Source of the DNA: Gadus chalcogrammus
Lineage: Eukaryota > Chordata > Actinopteri > Gadiformes > Gadidae
NCBI RefSeq assembly: GCF_026213295.1
Contig: NC_079414.1
Location: 1,816,130-1,880,129 of the forward strand
DNA: 64,000 nt
Reading direction: 5' to 3'
Shown: piece by piece, positions 45,114 to 56,915 of the stretch
How positions within the stretch are numbered: position 1 is the stretch's first letter
Layout of the letters: the number at the start of each line of letters is the position of its first letter
Translations under genes and position numbers: made by a program
Notes under the pieces: model-generated
What the model saw: the letters and a program-made list of their open reading frames with translations, nothing else
What the model was told of the DNA's origin: nothing
Databases searched by the model: none

Positions 45114-46149
45114 TTTACTTCCTTATGACTGTGGGAGTCAGACGTTCTCTTGGAAAGAAAACACAAACAAATTAATACAAATAAAGGAATACACACACAG
45201 CTGATACAACAGATAGGGATATACGAAACAAAACACAATCATTTGGGTTATAGTTTTACGTCATGAATTCTTTAATTCTAAAAGTATGTTAATGTATTTA
45301 ATAATTTTAAAACATGTGGAACTCAACGTAAATGGAGACCACAGATCTGTTTGATAAAGAAACAAAGTAATGTTACCTAACTGAATGACATTAATCATTT
45401 TGTACAAAATCTGTAAATCAGAGTAAAGTCAATGTCTCAAGGGAGCCTGATTTATTTATTTCTATGTTAGTTTCAGGGTACTCACTCGTGGTTTGTCAAT
45501 CAAACCTGTTTGAAGAAAAAACTTCTGTAGAGTTGAATTGTCCTCTGGCTCTGGATCATTGTCCTGAACTGCTACGTTTTTCGGGCATGCGTTCCTTGGA
45601 CATTGCTATTTATCTGAAAAAAAATCTATACAATCTCTCAGATCATATTAATACAACTCAGCAGTAAATCTATTACGATCACATTCAAATACATTTAGAA
45701 TTTCGGGACGGCGTAAAAACTGCTTCTCCAGCGCTGTGGAGAGAAGAAGGGTCTACAAGAGGTTGTAGACAACATGAAAGCAAAGCATGGAAAGAAAGTT
45801 TAGGATAGAAACACGGCGCGAAAAATACAAAACATAACAATTAGGATGAGACACAACGATGTTCTTTATATATTTTTTCTTTTCACAACCGAGGGGGGCC
45901 TATTCCCTCAGATGTTTCAGTGCCACACTTACTGCTGGCACTGTTTTCGGCCGTAAAGGCCGGACGTTATTTCTCTATTATATTTAGCTTTAACACTCGT
46001 CCACTTTTCTGAAACAAGATAAGTTTAGTAACATGACAAGAAAAGTTGAACAGTGGTTAAATCAAATTTTCCGCCGTCGTTGGTGTCTTTAGGTTGGGAG
46101 GCTCCTCTATTTTGTGTACATTGATTCATTCAGGCTCAAACAACATGAG
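45114..46149. other. Sequence upstream of gag; no LTR recognised
   Basis: AT-rich. A G/C-poor leader would be expected here for the minus-strand provirus, but I see neither a TG...CA LTR pair nor a TGG-starting primer site. Confidence 0.4.
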
Positions 46150-47343
46150 GCCACTCAATTCATCCTACTTGGTCTTCCCGTGGGCGCAATCATCACCCCT
46201 ATTTGAAATAGATCTCTTGTCTATATTCATCATACCAGTGATGATATGATGAGCAGTGCAAAAACCGCAAGCAGTGCAAAAACGGCGGTCAAAGGTCCGG
46301 GTCAGAATTGCTTATCTTCCGAGGGACATACACTACCCATATCATGTGAGGTCCAAAACTGGTTGGCCGTATGTGGGGTCCCAAACTGGTTTATTACTAC
46401 TTACTGAATGGAATTTACTTGGAATTCTTACCAACCTAACTCTATCAATGTATGTAGTTCTCTGGAGGGTTATTACCCTTAATGAGAGTCGTATTTTAGC
46501 GAGTAGAGCCAATACAAAGGAGTCTCCGATGGTACAGGACATCCACTCGGATAGGAAACTCAAAACGTTGCAGTCCAAGGTCGTGATAAACCTCCGCCAA
46601 CACTCCTACATACTTCACATAACAAGAGAGAGTCTGCAGTGCGGAATCTTGCTAATGATCCACAAGGCACAAGCTTCCCATTCGTAGGAACAAACAGTCT
46701 ACTACCGGCCAATCCTTGATGCCTACGTAGTACGGATCATCAATTGGTAGGGATACCTAATTCTTGGATATTTTAGCAAAAAATATCAGACAGAGCCTCC
46801 GCCTAAATAAGAATTTAAATGAAACCTCATGCTTTTAGATCGCTCTTCCCGAGGGCGTCATATTCACCCTTATATAAAATAAACCACTTGTTTACATTCA
46901 TCATACCAGAGGCAGGGCAATTATCCACTTATCCCCCCTTTCTTTTTAATGTACGAAGTTCTCTGGAGGGATTATTACCCTTAATGAGAGTCGTATTTTA
47001 GCGGGTAGAGTCAATACAAAGGAATTACCAATAGTATTGTACATCTACTCATAGGAATCTCAAAATGTTGCAGTCCAAGGTCGTTATAAACCTCCGCCAA
47101 CACTCCTGCATACGTCACATTAAAAAGTGAGCTGAATATTTGTTTTAGTGCTAATCGCATCCAAAGGTCCGGGTCAGATACTATTCGCATGTGTTCATCC
47201 ATTTTCCAAATTCCGGCAAATTCAGAGGGTCTGAATGGCAAGATAGTAATTAAAAAAAAAACATAACTTACCAGTCTGATGATCTCATATTGGGATCCTG
47301 CCGACAACGCCATTTGATGAAGAGAAACTTCTCTCGAGGACAC
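46150..47343 (-). repeat. Duplicated unidentified coding relic
   Basis: Two copies of a segment (46150-46680 and 46835-47200) share blocks such as ATTACCCTTAATGAGAGTCG and ATAAACCTCCGCCAACACTC at about 85-90% identity. The copies differ by internal rearrangement. Confidence 0.7.
47011..47343 (-). CDS. Unidentified 110-residue ORF, probably an old mobile or viral gene fragment
   Basis: Contains PFRPSEFAGIWKMDEHMRIV and VTYAGVLAEVYNDLGLQHFE, amphipathic and globular-looking rather than low-complexity. The second block is found again in the other copy (minus strand, about 46620-46530) as VGVLAEVYHDLGLQRFEFPI, with mostly conservative changes, which argues for real coding ancestry. Beyond the ORF stop, frames continue with GMMNVNKWFILYKGEYDALG. 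I do not recognise the family. It sits upstream of the provirus on the same strand, so it could belong to it or to a separate insertion. Confidence 0.35.
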   Translation of the reverse strand: MSSREVSLHQMALSAGSQYEIIRLVSYVFFLITILPFRPSEFAGIWKMDEHMRIVSDPDLWMRLALKQIFSSLFNVTYAGVLAEVYNDLGLQHFEIPMSRCTILLVIPLY

Positions 47344-47859
47344 GTCGGACAGCGAAATATTTGATTTAATCTTAAAGCATGATCATGGGAAAAGTACAGG
47401 CAGCAAAGTTACCAAGGATACATTTCATGAGACAATAGATGAACAAGATTCTTATAGGGAAACGTTTTCATTGTTGGTAGGGAGTGGGAGTGACCTTAGG
47501 CCAAGTAAATTTGCAATACAATAGGTGGAAATTGGACATATCTGCATGTCTGTAAGACATGGCTGTTAACAAGTTTACACAACAAAGATGTCAGTCGATT
47601 GGCCTGGTCTCAATACCAGACTCACTGGCTCCAGTGGGAATTCAAATCCGAATTACCTTAACCTCTCTCAGTTAGAGAGGAAGGGATGTGTTTTAAGATA
47701 CAGGGAGAATGTATACAGTTCCTTCTAATGTGCATAATAATTATATAAACAAGGTTAATTTAATATTTATATGATTGTATATTTATAGTTATGATTGATA
47801 TTTCCACGACAGGAGGACTCATTCAACTTTTTTACACTGCCAAATATTCACGTCTTATG

Positions 47860-48515
47860 CCTTTTTCCGCGCATTTACACTGACCGAGGTAATATACCGG
47901 CTTGATTTTGAACCCCAATTTACCCTCTTGGACCCAACACATATTGGTGGTTTCATTTTCATGTAAAGAGAATTAGACGGCATCACGGTTCCAGGGGCGG
48001 GACTTGGGTAGAGGTGTTAGGCTGCGTTGTCTCTACGACAGAGACAACTCAGGGATATCGACATGAGTAGTTTTAACGGGTGAGACGGCCAAATCCACAA
48101 GGTGCTGACCATCATGGGAGAGAAGGTGGTGCAGTCGCATTTAACGAAGACGGGGAAAGATGGTGCGAACTAGGGGAAAGGAGCAGAGGAACTTTCCTTA
48201 TGATAAAAAACAAATGGTCAGCATAATAAAGAATATGTTGGCGTTTTTGCGTTTGTAGCCTAAACTCAGATGTATACTCATTCTTGCATGATAGTGGCTT
48301 AAATAATAAAATAATAAAAACATACAGAGAATGCAAATTATAAAGAAGTCTACTCTCCGCGGGTAGTCCCGCCTACTCCAAAGAACCGAGAAAGCCTGCT
48401 CCTTGACAAAGTGCGATTATACCCCCTCGGTTTTACGTAGGCAAGACAGTGAAATTGCAGGGTGTGCCAAGCCGCGACCATACCGCCTTGGCCGTGTGAA
48501 AATGTCTATTCTCCC
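47860..48515. repeat. Dispersed repeat family R, copy 2
   Basis: Homologous over most of its length to 19330-19965 in the same orientation, ending in GTTTTACGTAGGCAAGACAGTGAAATTGC and CCGCCTTGGCCGTGTGAAAA. Confidence 0.65.
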
Positions 48516-51500
48516 TCCAGCTGGGCGTCTATGGCTACATTGGCTCTGTAATTTGGTTGTGTCTCCCTTGCTCCCTCATAACCTGTTCCCTATATAGTGA
48601 ACGCTGTATAGTACAGTAGTTAGGGGATAGATATAGGGGGCCATTTGAACAATGATGATGTGCATCAATCCATCAGGGAGACGTTTTGTGGCATAAAGAA
48701 GCGCAAACAGTTGTTTCATGGTGACCGCTCATTTACATGAGATTTCTCTGCAGCAAAAGGTATGCTTTGGAAATACGTGCATTTGTTGGACCCTCATTAA
48801 TGTTGCATTATGGGTATTACACTGTGCACTACATAGGGAACCATTTTATACACATTTTGTACACGACTACAAAACAGCCTTAATAGTGTGTTAAATAGGG
48901 CGCAAGTGGACACAAACACACACACTCCCTGTCTGGCTTTCTTGTGATTGACTCCATTCCTCATTGTACGACTGTATGAGTCTGGCCAAGCTTTTCACTC
49001 TCTTTTGTATTTGTTTGTTTCGTCTCAAGTTCTGTTTATCTGTCTCTCCCTCGGTCTTGTCCGTCTCCCTCAGTCTTGGTAACGGTACAACGATAACTCT
49101 TGTTGTTCCTCTCCTCTGTGCCTTTCTTTTGAAAGTTTCTCCCTCTCCCTTCTCTTCCCGACACCTAGTTTTTTTCACCATTTAACCTTTTGGAAAATGG
49201 CGTGTAATTTTCTTCAGTTGACAATGATGGAAGGCACAACTGCTCTTCCAACTGTGAAGGACATTAATACGATGCCCATTAGAAAGTTTCTGCTTTAGCT
49301 TAGTCCAGTCTGAATGACTGATGCATCAGAAAGATACAATGTATATACATACTACATAAAAGTGTTTTGAATTAGTTTTAATGTTTAGTTTATGTAGTAT
49401 ATTAGTTGATATACTTTAAGAGGGATGTGTGTACAGTATTCCACTTTTAAATGACCGTACATTAAATTATTCATCAGTCGTCCTATTTTGATCACATTAA
49501 TAGTTCAAGAATAATCAAACCAATAAAGAAAAAGCACCGAAATGATTCCATTGGAAATTAAGGGAACAATTTGTAACATGTACTGAACAAAATCCTAGAT
49601 TGACCATCATAATTCTTCAGAGTTTAGGGTAACATCCTGACTCTAAATACTTTCCCTTCCGGTCGGCCCGTTTGTTAGTCTGTTTGCCAGAGTGTTATGA
49701 TTCCCTTTTGTCCAGATATGAAATATGTGCTGCAGCCATGAAGGCAAGAAGCCCACAAAGTAGATCCACCAAGATTGTACTGATTCTACCCAACCTGAGA
49801 AGCCTGGAATCAATGGAGCTGAACTTGAAGTTGGAGAAGGTCTCTAGCCTACAAGGATTTCAAGACCGACATGAGTTGGCAAATTAATTGCAAACCCGTT
49901 GTTAGCTGATCAAGTTACAGTGTAGGCCTTGTTGTCGTGTGTCGTTGTGTTAATTCTGCACTCACCTTAACCCAGTAATGTTCCCTCAGTTTCCTCAACC
50001 TGGCAACCCACGTGAGCTTGGACTCCAAGGAGGGGGGGCGGCCTGCAGTAAATTTTTTTAGCACACGGTGTCCATGTTACATATTGTACCGTTAAACCTT
50101 TGTACCAGATATGAGGCTGTTGCTCATGTTGGGTTTCGGATGTTTCTTTGTTACCTCTGATTGCAGCGAGGCCTATCTATCTGCATTGCTAATTAAGCTC
50201 AGTCTATAGCAAGCACTCCTGGCAGCTCAGTTCTTTAGGAGAGAGGCTGTTATCAGCGTGTTCCCATGTAGAATGGGTTTTATATATTTTATTCTTATGG
50301 GTGTCGAGCACACCAAACCCCCTGTGGGCTTCGATCCATGCTGTTTCCCCTACCCAGGCTGCTAGACAGGCTGTTAATACAATGTTTACCAGTTCATCAG
50401 ACACACACCACTTCATCACTTCGTGTACTGTCAGGGATGGAGAACGATATAGTACACCCAGAGAGAGTATAGTACACCCAACTAGATGTTAAAAACTAGA
50501 TGAGGATGATTCCATGGCTGTCCTTGTGCAAACCAAACTGGGCATCTTTTGTTTACCTCTTTGAGACAACAAGGGAGCATAACAAAGGATTGTAAAGCAG
50601 CACTCTTCTTGAAGAATGGTGGCAATCAAATCTATTCATAAATACATTGAATGAAATCCTCTGGTAGATTACATTTGATTAATTCAGATGTCCATGTGAA
50701 TCAACATAACAAGCCAATGGTTTAAAATATTAAGTATAATATAAGCATTTATTTAACAAAACAGCCAATATAAATGTTTTCAAAGGGCAGAAAATGTATT
50801 TATGATGTCCATGATCTTACTCCGCATGAGCAAGTGTGTTGTTGGAAACGGGATGTACGAATTCTTTGAGCAAACTTTTTTTAATGGATAAGTTTCTGTT
50901 GGATATCCATGGAAGGGTTTACGTTTCATTATGAAAAAGGTTCCAGGAGGATTCTGGTAGATTCCCGTCTCCTCTGGTGCAGGGTCATGAGAATCTTTAC
51001 AATCAAATCACCATAAAAACAAACCGTGCTTTCTCATTATTGGGGTTTCAGTCTGACTAAAGCTGAAGTGGTGGGATGCGTCCTTTCCATCCCATTCTGT
51101 CCAGCTCCTGGAAAGCCTCTAAAGAGCTATTTATTGATCAAGTATAGCATGGTGTGTCAGTATATATTCATCCCTCAAACTTCAACAGTTTCAGTGTTCA
51201 TTTGGACAATCATATTTCTCAATTATTAGGCTTTCTATGCATGAAGATACATAAAAATTAAAGTAAAAAATGTTTTAATCTTTGAATAAATTATCAAATA
51301 AGTGCTGACACAGCATATGAGCTTTCTTTTATTCAAGGCTTGATAACCCGCTTTCTTTTCTGTTTTTCTTTTCAAACAAATTTGAAAAGCTACAATTGCA
51401 GAGAGCGCGAGGTGGTCGGAGCTCGGCTTGCAGACTGTTTATCAGTTGGCTTCCGGAGCATAATTATGTTTCATTGTTGGGATACTACCTTAAATGTATG

Positions 51501-51593
51501 TCGTGCCACTTCACTGTGGCCCTAAACAATAAGCCCTGCTCCATGGGCAAGTTCAGAAGATGCAAACTCACTGGTTACAGCACCTCAGCACCA
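48516..51593. other. Intronic sequence, no gene recognised
   Basis: A possible MITE with TTCCCTATATAGTGAAC near 48588 and ACTACATAGGGAACC near 48830, then plain intron with short chance ORFs (48960-49185, 49672-49887). Confidence 0.5.
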
Positions 51594-51656
51594 AGGCAAG
51601 GCAAGGCAACTTTATTTATATAGCACTTTTCATACACAAGGCAGACTCAAAGTGCT

Positions 51657-53265
51657 TCACATATAAACACTGTCATACAATAAAATAAAATAATAGATAT
51701 TTAGCTGAAAGCTAAAGCAAACATAAAATAGAAAAAGGCATTTTAGTATTAAAATAGAAAATAAAGGCAAAGTAGAAAGTGCAATGTATTTAAGATTTAG
51801 CAGAAAGCTATAGCAAACAAAAGTCTTCAGTCTTGTTTTAAAGGTGCTCAGAGTTGGGGCAAGTCTTAAATCCTCTGGGAGTTTATTCCAGCTATTTGTT
51901 GCATAGTAACTAAATCCTGCTTTCCCATGTTTTGTGTTTACTCTGGGGATAATTAACAGATTGGTCTCAGAGGATCTTAGTGGTCTAGACGGCTGATGTA
52001 GTGGAAGCATATAAGTTAAATATTTTGGGCCTAAACCATGTAGGGATTTATAGGTTAGCAACATGATTTTAAAGTCAATTCTCTGACCTACAGGAAGCCA
52101 ATGTAATGATTTCAGAATTGGTGTAATATGATCAAATTTTTTGGTCTTTGTTAGAACTCTAGCAGCAGCATTCTGAACAAGCTGAAGCTTCCTCAGAGTT
52201 TGTTTTGGGAGACCTGTAAGGAGACCATTGCAGTAATCAAGCTTACTAGTGATAAAGGCATGTACAAGTTTTTGTAAGTCTTCGGTGGACATGAGCCCTC
52301 TAAGTCTTGCTACATTTTTAAGGTGATAATATGCCGATTTTGTAACTGATTTGATGTGACTGTCGAAATGTAAATCTGAATCCATGATAACCCCTAGATT
52401 TCTGGCTTTGATTGAGGTTTTCAGGGACAGAGAGTGAAGGTGTTCGGTTACTTTAAGCCTTTCCGTTTTAGAACCAAATACAATTATCTCTGTTTTGTCC
52501 TCATTTAGTTGAAGGAAATTTCGGCACATCCATTCTTTCACTTGCTCAATGCACTGGCACAGCAGATCTATGGGCCGATAGTCATTTGGTGATAGCGATA
52601 CATAGATTTGCGTGTCATCAGCATAGCAATGATTGTCAATATTGTTATTTTGCATGATTTGCCCTAGTGGGAGCATGTAGATGTTGAATAAAGAGGGTCC
52701 TAAGATCGAACCTTGTGGGACTCCACATGTCACGTTGGTTGATTCTGATACAAAGTCACCAATGGAAACAAAGTAGTTCCTATTTTGTAGGTAGGACCTG
52801 AACCAATTTAAGACGGTGCCTGAAAGCCCCACCAAGTTTTCTAACCTGTCCAGAAGTAATGTATGGTCTACAGAGTCGAATGCAGCACTGAGGTCAAGTA
52901 GCATTAGTATTGAGATTTTGCCAGAGTCTGTGTTAAGACGGATGTCGTTTACAACTTTAATAAGGGCGGTCTCCATGCTGTGCAGGGGTCGAAATCCTGA
53001 TTGGAAGGTGTCATAGCAACCAGTTGATGCCAAGAAGTGATTAAGTTGCTGGAGGACAACTTTCTCAATGATTTTACTTATGAAGGGTAGATTTGATATT
53101 CGTCTGTAATTGTTAATAACAGAGGCATCTAGGCTCCGCTTTTTTAAAAGGGGTTTAATAACTGCAGTTTTCAAAGCTTTTGGGAAATTGCCTGACTGGA
53201 GAGAGTTGTTAACTATCTGCAATATGTCTGCTGCTAGGCAGTCGAAAACATTCTTAAAGAGGTTG
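51657..53265 (-). CDS. L2 ORF2, reverse transcriptase and C-terminal part
   Basis: Open for about 536 residues left of the hAT insertion. RT blocks in order: NYRRISNLPFISKIIEKVV, FQSGFRPLHSMETAL, motif A LMLLDLSAAFDSVDHTLL, motif B GVPQGSILGPSLFNIY, catalytic CYADDTQIYVS (YADD), and a thumb block with LNEDKTEIIVFG. A conserved C-terminal region follows (KLDYCNGLLTGLPKQTLRKL, then FKIMLLTYKSLHGL). No internal stops. It copies element RNA at the nicked target. The rest of ORF2 continues beyond the insertions at 54372-54431 and 55463 onward. Confidence 0.88.
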
Positions 53266-53273
53266 GTAGGTAT

Positions 53274-54363
53274 TAGGGATGGGCATTTGAAGAAATTTCC
53301 TTGATCGAGCATCGCTAGAGTTATCGATCAATTATCGATTAATCATTAACTTTTTTCTAGGCTATATTGAAATTCCCGTTGGTAGAAAATGCAGCATGTT
53401 TTTATCAATGAAATCTTTATTCCAACAATAATGTATGGGCCAACATTAATACAATACAGTTAACTTGAAGACCTACAACTGTTTAACAGTTTTAAAATAA
53501 TAAATACAGGCATTATAGGTTATAGGCCTATGCGGCGCTCGTAAAGTCCGAACAATGCGCCTACAGGCGCTCTTAAAGGTTTGGAAACGATTCAACAAGA
53601 CTAAATCTGTAGCCTATTCCAATTACAATAAGTAGCCAACTTATCGGACAACAATAATCAAACAAAGGCAGTAGGCTAAAAGTGGGCATTAAACGGTATA
53701 ACTGTTTTGAAAAGACGGGGGGAAAAAGGCCGACACATAATGCCTATAGGCTGCAGCCGGCGCGCGGAAAAGGCTCGCAACAAAAAGATGAGCCACCCAT
53801 TTACAAACAATTGCATGAACTAGTCTATCTAAAAGCAATACCTTATTGAACATATATAAGGCTGAACTTGTTGCTAAAATATCACAGTTTTGGCAAAATG
53901 TAACGACTCCAAGAGGCACCAAGCCGAAAGAAAAGCGGAGCGAGAGACAACACATTAAGAAAAAAAGAGCGACTCACATACGGTGGTGACTGTCCCTACT
54001 GTCCATAGCATAACTCCAGCCTACATATTTTTATTTAGGAATATAAGCATGTTAACATGCTCGCGGGTCAGATGCGAACGCAGCCTTGTAACTGTCAGTC
54101 CAGCAGCAGAAAACACCCGCTCTGACGGGACCGAAGTTGCGGGGATGCAGAGGTATTGTCGCGCTAACTTTGACAGGAACCTTCTTCCATTCACTTTCCA
54201 CCAGTCGGCAGGGTGGTATTTCTCCCACATAGTGATATTCAATTAAATGCTTCAAGACTCACAGTATGCAACACAACGTCCTTTTGATCGATAACAATAT
54301 AAATTGATCGACGCATTTCTTAACGATCGATTATCGAGCATCGATTAATTATGCCCATCCCTA
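53274..54363 (-). mobile_element. hAT, TAGGGATGGGCAT family (copy b, 1090 bp)
   Basis: Ends TAGGGATGGGCAT and ATGCCCATCCCTA, with a perfect 8-bp duplication GTAGGTAT (53266-53273, 54364-54371), inside L2 ORF2. It keeps only the dimerisation end of the transposase. Confidence 0.92.
54021..54242 (-). pseudogene. hAT transposase dimerisation domain, remnant
   Basis: 73 residues: [20 protein letters not shown], then [20 protein letters not shown], then [20 protein letters not shown], ending before a stop. The domain itself is intact; the BED finger and RNase-H-like core are deleted. It mediates transposase dimer formation in intact relatives. Confidence 0.8.
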
Positions 54364-54439
54364 GTAGGTATAGTATCAAGGCAACAGGTGGATGTCTTTA
54401 GTTGTGTCACAGTTTCCACAAGATTTTGAGAGTCTATAA

Positions 54440-55454
54440 CAGGGGTTTTCAAAGTGTGAGAGAGTGAGCCCCCCCTCAGAGAAAAAATTCAGCTGAGCCC
54501 CCCCCCCCCCAAATATATTTTTTCTAAAGACCTGTATTTTGAAAGCTATCTTAATTATTTTACACATTTTAAATATCTCTGATCATAATTTTAAAACATT
54601 TGAAACATATTTTTTAAACATTTGAAACATATTTTTGAAACATATTTTTTAAACATTTTAAACATATTTCTGAAACATTACAACATCTTTGTGCGTTTTT
54701 AAACACATTTCTTAACACAATTTAACAACTTTATCTAAGCATGTTTTAGCTTAACCTTTTTTAAATAGATTTGAACATCTTAATCTGTGTAAACTGCCAG
54801 TTTACACAGATTCATTCAGGGTCCCCGACTCTGAATTTTCAGAGTCGAATCAGATCTGCTTTTTCAGTCCAGAGATTTGACTATTCGGCGGGGTTTGTTT
54901 ACCGGCGTTGCTATGGTGACCTAAATTATTATAAGCAACTGAAAACGATGCCGGTTTGAAACTAAAACTGTGATTCTGAAAAAAGTATAAATGCTATCAA
55001 AATTCCGGATAGTATACAAATTTGGATAGTATTGAAGATACAAGTGCATAGATTTGTTCAATGGTTTGAACAATGGTAAACGGTTGAAAAATTAATGAGT
55101 TACGATGTCTAGAACTAGGTGTATCAGAATGGGCAGACGTCTTCAATGAAAACAGCTGAAAACGAAGCGGTATGAAACTAAAACGGTGGTTCTGAAGAAA
55201 TTTTAAATGATATCGAAATTCTGTTTCGATATTATTGAAGATACAAGTGTGTAGATTTGTTAAATTGTTTGCACGAAGATAAACGGTTGAAAATTGATTT
55301 AGTTAGGTTACTTCTACAGTTGAAGTACGATTGATGATTTGAATCATCGACTTTCAGGTTTTTCTTCGGGTTGATTTTTTTCTCACGTCGCGCCCCCCCT
55401 GAAGAACTCTGGCGCCCCCCAGGGGGGGCGCGCCCCACAGTTTGAAAACCACTG
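54440..55454. mobile_element. Non-autonomous hAT, family 1 copy b (1015 bp)
   Basis: Ends CAGGGGTTTTCAAA and TTTGAAAACCACTG, with a perfect 8-bp duplication GTCTATAA (54432-54439, 55455-55462). The C-run and G-run tracts and the body match 4950-5857 in reverse orientation. Confidence 0.92.
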
Positions 55455-55462
55455 GTCTATAA

Positions 55463-56849
55463 CATTAAAGCATACCATCCTTGCCACGTTATTTTTGCCT
55501 GAACAGGGTGGTAGTCCAACATTTTTGTTTGAAGTGGAGATATTGATGGCGCGTCTGATACCTTCAATTTTATCAGTATAAAAAGCTGCAAACTCATTGC
55601 ATTTCTGCGTGGAATGGAGATCAGGTGGAATTTGTGTTGGGGGGTTGGTCAGTCTGTCAACAGTTGCAAATAGGGTTTTTGCATTATTAGTGTTGGTTTT
55701 AATGATATTGGAGAAAAATGTTTCTCTAGCATTTTTTAAGTCTAAATTGTAGGCACGGAGGCTCTCTTTATAGATATCATGGTGAATATGAAGTTTTGTT
55801 TTACGCCAGATGCGTTCAACCTTCCTGCATTCTTTTTTCTGTGCTGTTACAGAAGCAGCTTTTCTCCAGGGTGCCTTTTGCTTTCCAGAAATCGTTTTAA
55901 CCTTATAAGGTGCAATGACATCTATGACTTTCAAAATTTTCAAATTAAAGTTTTCTACAAGATCATCAGCAGAACATGGGTTTAGAGGTGGTAGCAAGGA
56001 GATGGCCTTTTTAAAAAGTACATTAGAATCTTCATTGATATACCGTTTTTTGACAGTGTTTGATTTTGTCTGTATGTCGGGAATAAAAGATATGTTAAAG
56101 AAAACATAAAAGTGGTCAGACAAGGAAGGATCAGTCACAGAGAGATCAGAAACATTGAGGCCCTTTGTGATAACCAGGTCTAGAGTGTGCCCCTTACAAT
56201 GAGTAGCCTCTTTCACATGTTGAGACAGTTCAAATGTGTCCAAAATGGTAAAAAGTTTTTTTGCACACTTGTCATTCAAATCATCAGTATGAAAATTGAA
56301 GTCACCAGTTATAACTAGACAGTCAAATTCTGTGGAGATTCTAGACAATAATTCTGTGAAGTCATCGAAAAAATTTGCAGAATATGTGGGTGGCCTGTAA
56401 ATAATTAATAGGAGAACTCTGGGGGAGCATTTCAATGCAGCACTAAGGTATTCAAACGATGGAAAATCATCAACATTTTTAAATATAGCTGCAACCCCTC
56501 CACCTCTTTTTCCAGATCTACATGCATCAAAAAAGTTATAGTCGGGAGGAGCTGTCTCTATCAGAACGGTTGCACTGTTATTTTGTTCCATCCATGTTTC
56601 AGTTAAAAACATAAAATCCAGTTTAGAAGTGTTAATAAAATCATTAACTAAAAATGATTTGTTATTAAGAGACCTCACATTAAGTAGAGCCACCCTGATG
56701 GTGCTGTTGATAGGCTTTAAGGTTGTTTTTGGTTTGGAGGCAATAGATATGAGATTTGTGAGGTTAGCAGTGTGTCTAAGTTTCCCTTTGTTTACTCTCT
56801 TAGTGGTTACAGCATGAATGCGAAAGTTGCCCTGCTTTGACGTAGGCTA
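55463..56849 (-). CDS. L2 ORF2, APE-type endonuclease part
   Basis: Open from about 56849 (after a stop) to the hAT insertion at 55462. An APE-type fold is shown by LLNVRSLNNKS, FLTETWMEQNNSA, an IYRPPTYSANFFDDF block, CLVITGDFNFH and SDHFYVFFNISF (the C-terminal catalytic SDH). A basic inter-domain region follows. There is no ATG at the upstream edge, so the true start of ORF2 is uncertain. The reading continues in frame across the inserted hAT into the RT part, so no loss is seen besides the insertions. Confidence 0.85.
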
Positions 56850-56915
56850 CCTTGGGTTCAGCAGATTATGTGAAACTTCCTTTATACTGTGTCTACGGCT
56901 GAACCTTTTTTTGTC

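Noticed and set aside
54021..54242. Independent small host gene with a hAT dimerisation domain
   Set aside because: It lies wholly within a 1090-bp element with TIRs and an 8-bp duplication, and a diverged copy is in a sister element.
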